DNA of 42,396 bases from Nitrospira defluvii. GTDB lineage: Bacteria; Nitrospirota; Nitrospiria; Nitrospirales; Nitrospiraceae. Shown here piece by piece: positions 37,305-42,396 of this stretch. A model generated the notes under the pieces. That model was given only the letters and a program-made list of their open reading frames with translations, was not told the DNA's origin and ran no database searches. The stretch spans positions 1 to 42,396 of the forward strand of contig WYAX01000018.1 of the NCBI GenBank assembly GCA_011525625.1. The letters are read 5' to 3'. The position numbers and the translations under genes were made by a program. Position 1 is the first letter of the stretch, and each line of letters opens with the position of its first letter.

Positions 37305-37823
37305 TCAGGGCTTTTGGCCATGGGCATGGTGGCCGGGTAGCACGAAGTCCGATTCATAGATCCTATAGGTCGACGAGAAGAGTCCGACGCGTTCATACAC
37401 CTGTTTGGCGATGGCGTTGTCCCCCTCCACGTACAGACGGACGCCGCACACATCGGTTCGCGAGCGGGCGAGTTCGACGATGGTGCGATGCATAGCTCGA
37501 TAGACGCCATGCCGTCGCCAGTGAGGCGTCACATAGACGCTTTGGATCCACCAAAATTGGGCATTCCGCCAGTCGCTCCATTCGTAGGTGATCAGCAATT
37601 GCCCCACTATCACTGTATCGGCCGGAGGCTCCTGGCGCAACTCCGTCACGTAAAATTGTCCCCGTTCAGGGCGATCGATCACGGCCTGCGTACCTTGTCG
37701 CAGTCGCGTGACGTCGAGCCGACGCTGTTCCGTCTCCCAGGCCATGGCGGCGCTGAAAGTGGTGAGGATGTCCAAGTCGTCCACTCTCGCTGGGCGGACG
37801 CACAATCGCTCGGCGGGGATCAT
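37305..37823 (-). CDS. GNAT-family N-acetyltransferase
   Basis: A 172-residue acetyl-CoA-dependent acetyltransferase. The central Gln-Ser-Val-Tyr-Val-Thr-Pro-His-Trp-Arg-Arg-His-Gly-Val is the acetyl-CoA-binding beta-4/P-loop region (the usual Arg/Gln-x-x-Gly-x-Gly/Ala is present in altered form), and Asn-Ala-Ile-Ala-Lys-Gln-Val-Tyr-Glu-Arg-Val-Gly is the typical C-terminal helix. The substrate is unknown. ATG 37823 overlaps the DUF502 stop by four bases (ATGA), so the two are coupled; an upstream in-frame start would run far into that gene. The lipoprotein pair follows. Confidence 0.85.
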   Translation of the reverse strand: MIPAERLCVRPARVDDLDILTTFSAAMAWETEQRRLDVTRLRQGTQAVIDRPERGQFYVTELRQEPPADTVIVGQLLITYEWSDWRNAQFWWIQSVYVTPHWRRHGVYRAMHRTIVELARSRTDVCGVRLYVEGDNAIAKQVYERVGLFSSTYRIYESDFVLPGHHAHGQKP

Positions 37824-38446
37824 GAGGGTTTCTGTGCCGGCGAGGTGAGCCAGCCTTGTAGTGGGCGGTACAATCCTGCGGAGAACTCCAGCTTTAAGGC
37901 CTCTTCCGGCAGGAGGTTCAGCGGGTGCAGCTGAGATTTGGGGATCATGGCCAAATATCCGGTAAAGGGGTGGATGGCCGTCGGAACGAACACCATGACG
38001 AGTTCGACCATCGGGGCAATTTGCAGTGCCGGCGGCGGCGAGCCCATCACAAAGCCGAGCGCCCACAGCCCATCCCGCGGAAAGGGAAACGCCACGACGG
38101 TACTTTGCCCGAAGCGGGCTCGATAGTTAAGGAGATCGGTCATGCCCTTGAGCGTTAGATAGATGCTGCGGATCAACGGAATCCGTTCGAGTGTCGTTTC
38201 GGTCCAATGGACAAAACGTTGCCCGATGACTTGCGTGGCGATGGCGCCGACGATGAGGACCATGCCGAGGAGCAGCAAGACGCCGAGGCCTGGAGCGTAG
38301 GGCTGGATTTGTCGTCCGATTAGGTCGAGTAGGAGTGAGTCCAATGTCTCGAACAGGGCTGCCAGGATCAGGAAGGTGGTCCATGCCGGGACCAGCACGA
38401 TAAGCCCCGTCAGAAAGATGCGTCCAAGCCGATGAGAAGAGGTCAC
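37820..38446 (-). CDS. DUF502 inner-membrane protein
   Basis: A 208-residue protein with two strong membrane segments near 8-32 and 50-72, and a soluble or membrane-peripheral C-terminal half. Family signs are Gly-Leu-Ile-Val-Leu-Val-Pro-Ala-Trp-Thr-Thr at the start, Ile-Pro-Leu-Ile-Arg-Ser-Ile-Tyr, Val-Ala-Phe-Pro and Val-Phe-Val-Pro-Thr-Ala. DUF502 proteins are widespread with no settled function. Translationally coupled to the GNAT gene. First gene of a minus-strand run; divergent from the Trm112-like gene. Confidence 0.9.
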   Translation of the reverse strand: MTSSHRLGRIFLTGLIVLVPAWTTFLILAALFETLDSLLLDLIGRQIQPYAPGLGVLLLLGMVLIVGAIATQVIGQRFVHWTETTLERIPLIRSIYLTLKGMTDLLNYRARFGQSTVVAFPFPRDGLWALGFVMGSPPPALQIAPMVELVMVFVPTAIHPFTGYLAMIPKSQLHPLNLLPEEALKLEFSAGLYRPLQGWLTSPAQKPS

Positions 38447-38523
38447 GTGGAATCCCGGTGCTGGTCAGCAGGTGCCGTCTAAGAATTCCACGATACCAGA
38501 TGGAGAAGAGTTTTGGTATCTTC

Positions 38524-38552
38524 TTGATCTACCGTTCCGTTTGGACTATCTT
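38524..38552 (+). promoter_or_regulatory. Possible promoter of the Trm112-like gene
   Basis: TTGATC and TATCTT (4 of 6 each) are 17 bases apart. Transcription from about 38559 would put any in-frame start before that point (such as 38472) outside the message, supporting a start at 38601 or 38625. Confidence 0.4.
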
Positions 38553-38600
38553 TCCCCAAACATTCAAGTCGCCCTGTCGGGTGAGATTGAGAGACTGACC

Positions 38601-38885
38601 GTGAGTGACGCTCTGCGAAAAAAAATGAACCTCGCAAACGATCTTGTGGCCATCCTGTGCTGTCCCGACACGAAACAACCTGTGACGATTGCCGACGAGG
38701 GGTTGATTGAGAAGATTAACGGGGCGATTGATCGCGGTCAGCTGAAGAACTATGCACAAAAGCTTGTCACCGAGAAGCTGGATGGCGGGTTGATCCGGTC
38801 AGACAGGAAGATTCTCTACCCGGTGCGGGAGGACATCCCTGTGATGCTGATTGACGAGGGGATCCCGCTCGACCAACTTGCCTAG
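38601..38885 (+). CDS. Trm112/UPF0434-like small protein
   Basis: A 94-residue protein from GTG 38601, or 86 from ATG 38625; GAGAG lies seven bases before the GTG. It has the Trm112 layout: Leu-Val-Ala-Ile-Leu-Cys-Cys-Pro-Asp-Thr-Lys-Gln-Pro-Val near the N-terminus and Arg-Lys-Ile-Leu-Tyr-Pro-Val-Arg-Glu-Asp-Ile-Pro-Val-Met-Leu at the end, with a helical insert of about 45 residues between. The second cysteine pair of true zinc-binding Trm112 is absent, so zinc binding is doubtful. Trm112 proteins activate methyltransferases; none is adjacent here. Confidence 0.7.
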   Translation: MSDALRKKMNLANDLVAILCCPDTKQPVTIADEGLIEKINGAIDRGQLKNYAQKLVTEKLDGGLIRSDRKILYPVREDIPVMLIDEGIPLDQLA

Positions 38886-39012
38886 ACTCCTTCGAGCCGC
38901 CTTCCTCTCCACTCCACAACCAATACCCTCCCGAGCTTCCGGTGTGTTGTCCGTCGGGCGTGGTCTGCCGTCGGTTCCCTATGCCAGAGCTCTCGAGAGA
39001 GAAGGAGGCGGG

Positions 39013-39300
39013 CTACGGACTCAGCAGTCCGCCCTCGGCTGCAGCGCTTTCCGTTTTTGAGCCGGTTGAAGTTCCGCATTGTGCACAGAAGTATTCGTAG
39101 AGATTTCCCGTCGGCAACACGAGCAGGAGACGTTGGCGGGTAGGGGTCGCTTGTCGGCAATGCCCGCAGTAGAGCAGAGAGGCATTGAATGACTCGTATT
39201 GATCTGGCTGGCGGGGGGGCTGAGTTCCGGGAGTAGCTCGTGGCTGCAAGGGCCTTGGCGGCCAACCTGGGGGTGTGGGTCTGTTTGAACGCCGTTGCAT
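39013..39300 (-). CDS. Small zinc-ribbon protein
   Basis: A 95-residue protein. The first 45 residues are Pro/Arg/Gln-rich and likely unfolded. The rest has two Cys pairs, Cys-Gly-His-Cys and Cys-Ala-Gln-Cys, about 28 residues apart, around Arg-Gln-Arg-Leu-Leu-Leu-Val-Leu-Pro-Thr-Gly-Asn-Leu-Tyr-Glu, forming a zinc-ribbon. Possibly nucleic-acid- or protein-binding. ATG 39300 is chosen to exclude an upstream segment of unlikely composition; no clear ribosome site. I know of no functional assignment. Confidence 0.6.
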   Translation of the reverse strand: MQRRSNRPTPPGWPPRPLQPRATPGTQPPRQPDQYESFNASLLYCGHCRQATPTRQRLLLVLPTGNLYEYFCAQCGTSTGSKTESAAAEGGLLSP

Positions 39301-39361
39301 AGGGCCTATTTTACTAACGGAGAGAGTGTGGTGCAATGTGTGAGACCCGGCACGAGAGACG

Positions 39362-39601
39362 TTATGAGCGGCCGGCCGGTTGATCCTCGCGAGTCTCAGA
39401 CTCGTCCGCATTTCTCCCTCGAAAGACCCACCAGAGGGAGCGAGTCACCTGCACCACGACATACAGGGCGACCCCTGACAACAGACCATATAACCAAGCC
39501 TTACTCCATGGCCACATCTCGGGGGCGTGCAATACGACGGCAAGGGCAATATGGCCTCCCAAGCCGAGACAGATGGCGAAGATGATCCACTCACGGGCCA
39601 T
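39362..39601 (-). CDS. Small membrane protein with two hydrophobic segments
   Basis: A 79-residue protein with two membrane segments (about 5-25 and 33-56) and a charged, Arg/Glu/Asp-rich tail expected in the cytoplasm. GAGGG lies six bases before the ATG. No family recognised. Between the zinc-ribbon gene and a 122-residue unknown, all on the minus strand. Confidence 0.6.
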   Translation of the reverse strand: MAREWIIFAICLGLGGHIALAVVLHAPEMWPWSKAWLYGLLSGVALYVVVQVTRSLWWVFRGRNADESETREDQPAGRS

Positions 39602-39658
39602 AGTCGCCCTCGGAGGAGGCCATAACGAAGAATTAGCCTGGAGATAATCGACAGGCGG

Positions 39659-40027
39659 TTATACGGAGGTTTTTGCGGATTCGATTTCAGTCGCCGTGAT
39701 CAGGCTGGACAAATAGTCCGCCACGAAGGTCAAGGCTTCCTCACGACCGTCGGCCCGTCTGCCTTTTTCGCGACGCTGCACGGAGAGCTCATGATCCAGA
39801 TCCGATTTCACTTCCGTCAGCACACGTTGCAGTGTGGTCGGGGTAATGTTGGTGTCCATGTCCTCTAGTTCTTGGCAGCGGTCCAGGACCCAATTCAAGC
39901 CCTCGATCCGGCCGGCGTAATGCTCCTGTTCGGCGGTATCGATTCGAGACATGGTGGTCGCAAATGTCTGGGCCTCGTAGACCAGATTATAGAAACTCGT
40001 AACAGCGCGTTGTAACGTGGGATTCAT
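39659..40027 (-). CDS. Unrecognised helical protein
   Basis: A 122-residue, probably all-helical cytoplasmic protein with several Glu/Gln/Arg-rich stretches of coiled-coil type, for example Gln-Glu-His-Tyr-Ala-Gly-Arg-Ile-Glu-Gly-Leu and Val-Gln-Arg-Arg-Glu-Lys. AAGGAG lies four bases before the ATG. No motif or known family. Same strand as its small neighbours. Confidence 0.6.
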   Translation of the reverse strand: MNPTLQRAVTSFYNLVYEAQTFATTMSRIDTAEQEHYAGRIEGLNWVLDRCQELEDMDTNITPTTLQRVLTEVKSDLDHELSVQRREKGRRADGREEALTFVADYLSSLITATEIESAKTSV

Positions 40028-40111
40028 AATGCTCCTTGGCTCATTAAGAGGTTCTCGTGATTATACCTGAGATTAGGGGGGCGACAAGGTATTTTTTTGT
40101 TGGGCGGCGAC

Positions 40112-40441
40112 TTACGTAAACAGGAGGGAATGGAACTCGTTCATGAATCCGTAATAGAGCGGCGCAAAATCCTTCAAGCTGTCCGGACTGTTTTCCTTGA
40201 GTCGCTTAAAGAAAAATACCTGGGCGCGGGGATCGATCTGCTCAAGCAGGCGGCTGAGCTGAGCCATGGAATAACTGCCGGCCGGGACGCTCAGTACGTA
40301 GTGCACTAACCGCTCGACGAATTGCTGCTCCACATATTCGCTGATCAGGAGGCCTTCAGGAATCTTGCCTGATGCGAGATATTCGTCAAATGGAACGGCT
40401 AGTGCTGCAAAGGGAGCCGAGTGCTGCGGGCGGGAGGTCAC
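40112..40441 (-). CDS. Unrecognised small protein next to tRNA-Gly
   Basis: A 109-residue protein from GTG 40441, preceded by GAGGT ten bases upstream. The sequence has Leu-Leu-Ile-Ser-Glu-Tyr-Val-Glu-Gln-Gln-Phe-Val-Glu and a basic C-terminal helix ending in Phe-Met-Asn-Glu-Phe-His-Ser-Leu-Leu-Phe-Thr. A longer in-frame reading to 40816 would translate the antisense of tRNA-Gly and is rejected. No family recognised. Confidence 0.55.
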   Translation of the reverse strand: MTSRPQHSAPFAALAVPFDEYLASGKIPEGLLISEYVEQQFVERLVHYVLSVPAGSYSMAQLSRLLEQIDPRAQVFFFKRLKENSPDSLKDFAPLYYGFMNEFHSLLFT

Positions 40442-40663
40442 GCTAGGGTTACCTCGCTGGTGAAATGAGCAAAACGCGACATCACACCCACTGTACTCAA
40501 GCCTCTCAAGTCCGTCAAGTGGACAGAAGAAGCAGGCACACCTGAGTCGAAAGGCTAATTTCCCTGCGGACGGCGGGGCGTCTGCGCGCGCATTGTCGGA
40601 CAGAGGCGTGGTCTTGAATACTAGCCTGGTATCGAATCGATGATGATATTTGTGGTCTCCGGC

Positions 40664-40693
40664 TTGACAGTCTTTGCACGTGGCCGGTAGAAT
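40664..40693 (+). promoter_or_regulatory. Sigma-70 promoter of tRNA-Gly
   Basis: A perfect TTGACA and TAGAAT (5 of 6) are 18 bases apart; the tRNA begins 23 bases after the -10 box. Confidence 0.75.
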
Positions 40694-40716
40694 CCCGCTT
40701 CTTCTGTCGCGCGGAC

Positions 40717-40791
40717 GCGGGAATAGCTCAGTGGTAGAGCATCGCCTTGCCAAGGCGAGGGTCGCGGGTTCAAATCCCGTTTCCCGCTCCA
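40717..40791 (+). tRNA. tRNA-Gly (anticodon GCC)
   Basis: A full cloverleaf with acceptor GCGGGAA/TTCCCGC, D arm AGCTCAGTGGTAGAGC, anticodon stem TCGCC/GGCGA with loop TTGCCAA (anticodon GCC), T arm CGGG-TTCAAAT-CCCG and encoded CCA. The integrase gene of the right-hand element ends seven bases beyond the CCA on the other strand, so this tRNA is its probable attachment site. Confidence 0.97.
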
Positions 40792-40797
40792 ACTTTC

Positions 40798-41871
40798 TCA
40801 AGCACTTGCACAACACTCTCCGACGGTTCCACTCTCATTGTGATAGTTTTGTGATATCTGAGGGTGAACGCGCTCCAGAATCAGCACTCCCTCTCTTAAA
40901 CTCTCCGGCGAATGATGCGCATAGCGCTGCGTCATCGCCGCTGTTTTGTGTCCCAATAGGCGTTGCACCTTGTACAAATCGACTCCAGCTTGGGCGAGCC
41001 GAGTGGCAAAGGTGTGTCTCAGATCGTGAAAGCGGAAATCGCTCAGCGCTGCCTTCGTCGCCGCGAGTCTGAATGCTCGCGTGAGGTTTCGAGCGTCGAA
41101 TAGCGTCTCGGCTGAACTCGCAAACACGAACGTGCCTGCTGTCTTTTTAGACGCCTTTCGCTTCAGCAATTCCGTTAACCGACCGTTCAGTGGGACAGTG
41201 CGCTTCTCTCCGTTCTTGCTTCGCATCACCACCAGCACCTGCCGATTGAGGTCGATGGCTTGCCACTGCAAGTTGAGAATCTCACCTCGCCGCATGCCTG
41301 TGTTTAGGGCAAAGACAATGATGTCCTGTAGCCACGGTGCCGAATGAGCCAGTAATCGGATCTCTTCATCCGACGACAACCAGCGGTCTCGTTCGTTGCG
41401 CACTTTCTCCATGCAGACTCTCTGCATGGGATTGTCCCGACACCATTCCCACTCTCGGATGGCCACATTGAAACTATGCCGAACCAAGCCGAGTTCTTTA
41501 TTGACCGTTGCTGGCTTGGCCGTCTCACGTCTCTTCGCTTTGTAGGCGGCAAGAAGTTTCGGTGTGACTTCTGCAAGATTCAACGAGCCAAACGCACTTC
41601 GTAAATGCGTGAGGCATTGTTCGTCCCGCAGTCGGCTTGCCGGGGCCTTGGTGATTGATCGCTCTTTAAGGTATCGATCCATCATGTCGTTGAACGTATG
41701 GTCTTTGGCTTCCAACGTGTCAAAGAATCGGCCCTCAACAATCTTCACCCGTACTTTCCCGAGAATTGCTTCCGCGAGGCGCTTGTCCGTTGTCCCTGTA
41801 GACCGTCGGACCTGCTGCCCCTGGTGAATGAACGTCATCCACCATACTTTATTCCGCTTAAACAGCCCCAT
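40798..41871 (-). CDS. Tyrosine recombinase (integrase) of the right element
   Basis: A 357-residue integrase with the same plan as the left one. It begins Gly-Leu-Phe-Lys-Arg-Asn-Lys-Val-Trp-Trp-Met and has catalytic Arg in Thr-Gly-Met-Arg-Arg-Gly-Glu, Lys in Ser-Lys-Asn-Gly, His-Asp-Leu-Arg-His, Leu-Leu-Gly-His-Lys and the Tyr of Gln-Arg-Tyr-Ala-His-His. Unlike the left integrase it stops before the tRNA gene. The ATG at 41871 has AGGAGG six bases upstream; in-frame sequence farther upstream belongs to shadows of the HTH and rep genes. It overlaps the HTH gene by 14 bases. The clear sequence difference from the left integrase fits a different target tRNA. Confidence 0.9.
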   Translation of the reverse strand: MGLFKRNKVWWMTFIHQGQQVRRSTGTTDKRLAEAILGKVRVKIVEGRFFDTLEAKDHTFNDMMDRYLKERSITKAPASRLRDEQCLTHLRSAFGSLNLAEVTPKLLAAYKAKRRETAKPATVNKELGLVRHSFNVAIREWEWCRDNPMQRVCMEKVRNERDRWLSSDEEIRLLAHSAPWLQDIIVFALNTGMRRGEILNLQWQAIDLNRQVLVVMRSKNGEKRTVPLNGRLTELLKRKASKKTAGTFVFASSAETLFDARNLTRAFRLAATKAALSDFRFHDLRHTFATRLAQAGVDLYKVQRLLGHKTAAMTQRYAHHSPESLREGVLILERVHPQISQNYHNESGTVGECCASA

Positions 41872-42181
41872 CTGCATCCTCCTTCTGGATGAGGCTTGAC
41901 TGAATGGTTTCCCCGTGGCGGGAAGTATAGACCTCGCGTTTTGAGGCTTCAATGAGCTGGTCAAGGTCGCGGGTATCGTGACGAGTCGGCAGCAAGAACG
42001 GTTTGGTTGAATTGGTCTCAAAGCCATTGAGCCAGGCTTGGATCGCCTCAGGTTCAAAGCGGACGAGACCGTGGATGCGACGGCAAGGGAGTTTTTTCTT
42101 GGAAACCCAGAGGTAGAGTGTGGATTCTTTGATGTTGAGCCAAGCCGAGAGTTCTTTGACGGTGAGCATATGCAGATACAC
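41858..42181 (-). CDS. Helix-turn-helix (excisionase-like) protein of the right element
   Basis: A 107-residue paralogue of the left HTH protein. The first 50 residues are nearly identical (Lys-Glu-Leu-Ser-Ala-Trp-Leu-Asn-Ile-Lys, then Pro-Cys-Arg-Arg-Ile-His-Gly-Leu), whereas the middle differs, and the Tyr-Thr-Ser-Arg-His-Gly-Glu-Thr motif returns near the end. The GTG at 42181 lies at the base of the conserved hairpin, as in the other copy; an ATG four codons later (42169) is possible. The end overlaps the integrase start by 14 bases. Confidence 0.75.
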   Translation of the reverse strand: MYLHMLTVKELSAWLNIKESTLYLWVSKKKLPCRRIHGLVRFEPEAIQAWLNGFETNSTKPFLLPTRHDTRDLDQLIEASKREVYTSRHGETIQSSLIQKEDADGAV

Positions 42182-42206
42182 CGGGGGAGTCTTGCGACAC
42201 CCCCGG
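42181..42206 (-). promoter_or_regulatory. Conserved GNRA-tetraloop hairpin, right copy
   Basis: On the minus strand CCGGGGG-T-GTC pairs with GAC-T-CCCCCGG around loop GCAA. Compared with the left copy the loop changes from GGGA to GCAA and a T-G pair becomes C-G, so pairing and loop type are kept. Confidence 0.55.
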
Positions 42207-42211
42207 TCCCC

Positions 42212-42396
42212 CTACCATGGGCTGCCCGCGTGACCGCCGGCAGACGATGTGTGAAACCGATTGGGTTGTTTGAGCAAATTGCGGTGTCGGTCTTTCCACC
42301 GAGCAATGCCCCTGACAATTTCGTTCAGTAGCCATTCTTCCCCTCCAGGGGTGGCACAAATGACCGCCAACATCGGCGTCAGGGTGTCACTCACCC
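42212..42396 (-). CDS. Rep protein of the right element, C-terminal part only
   Basis: The last 61 codons of a rep gene that continues off the right edge. The segment matches the end of the left rep at nearly every residue, including Leu-Ala-Val-Ile-Cys-Ala-Thr-Pro-Gly-Gly-Glu-Glu-Trp-Leu-Leu and Trp-Lys-Asp-Arg-His-Arg-Asn-Leu-Leu-Lys-Gln. The catalytic region is not in view, so its state is unknown. Confidence 0.75.
   Translation of the reverse strand, partial: VSDTLTPMLAVICATPGGEEWLLNEIVRGIARWKDRHRNLLKQPNRFHTSSAGGHAGSPW

Larger units (their letters stand above)
40792..42396 (-). mobile_element. Integrative element at tRNA-Gly (int-HTH-rep), cut by window edge
   Basis: The mirror image of the left element: integrase nearest the tRNA, then an HTH gene and the end of rep. 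The distal attachment site lies outside the window. Whether this element's rep is intact cannot be seen. Confidence 0.75.
42129..42396. repeat. 268-bp repeat, copy 2 (inverted copy of 2233-2500)
   Basis: The counterpart of the left copy, about 95% identical by hand alignment and of the same length. The true repeat may continue beyond the window edge. Confidence 0.85.

Noticed and set aside
40442..40816. N-terminal extension of the 109-residue gene across tRNA-Gly
   Set aside because: It translates the antisense of the tRNA (Glu-Thr-Gly-Phe-Glu-Pro-Ala-Thr), a well-known annotation artefact.
41872..42318. N-terminal extension of the right integrase
   Set aside because: This in-frame stretch lies over the HTH and rep genes in another frame; the ribosome site and comparison with the left copy support the start at 41871.

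Overview
The window looks like a chromosomal segment of a high-GC Gram-negative bacterium, most probably a Nitrospira-type member of the Nitrospirota. That is my recognition from overall protein character and gene content (lipoproteins, envelope-stress HtrA, glycine cleavage, trmFO-xerC-hslVU cluster); no marker gene here proves it. A core of about 37 kb (3.9-40.8 kb) is bracketed by two related integrative elements. One sits next to tRNA-Val(CAC) on the left and the other next to tRNA-Gly(GCC) on the right, in inverted orientation to each other.

Left flank (1-3.9 kb): an AT-richer stretch with two small lipoprotein genes on the minus strand, then a 515-bp non-coding stretch rich in repeats and hairpins. 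It is followed by a rolling-circle type Rep gene (broken by one frameshift), a helix-turn-helix excisionase-like gene and a tyrosine integrase whose last codons run into tRNA-Val. Right flank (40.8-42.4 kb): the same module mirrored, integrase, HTH protein and the end of rep, cut by the window edge. The rep tail, a GNRA-loop hairpin and the start of the HTH gene are about 95% identical between the two elements, while the integrases are much more divergent. This suggests mosaic elements that swap integration modules.

Core, plus strand (4.1-12.1 kb): trmFO-xerC-hslV-hslU-argB plus a methyltransferase-like gene form one compact cluster, the order known from Bacillus but with argB where codY would be. 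A gamma-carbonic-anhydrase-like gene lies divergently from rimO. Core, minus strand (12.1-21.5 kb): a response regulator-histidine kinase-HtrA protease set that reads as an envelope-stress module, a three-gene membrane cluster (ankyrin/TPR protein, YjgN-like DUF898 protein, M48 metalloprotease), and a lone succinate dehydrogenase/fumarate reductase flavoprotein gene.

Core, 21.6-29.1 kb: gcvP with a secreted unknown protein, then an overlapping nucleoside hydrolase-ribokinase pair (nucleoside and ribose salvage), a TPR protein, a Mug-type uracil-DNA glycosylase and a tiny exported lysine-rich repeat protein with its own leader and terminator. Core, minus strand (29.1-38.4 kb): gcvT with a NUDIX hydrolase, FKBP isomerase, FIST sensor protein, DmpA-type peptidase, beta-CASP RNA-processing nuclease overlapping a LOG-family gene, two tandem BamE-like lipoproteins, a GNAT acetyltransferase and a DUF502 membrane protein. 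From 38.6 to 40.5 kb there are small Trm112-like, zinc-ribbon and unrecognised genes leading to tRNA-Gly. I saw no CRISPR array, rRNA or transposase-type insertion sequence.
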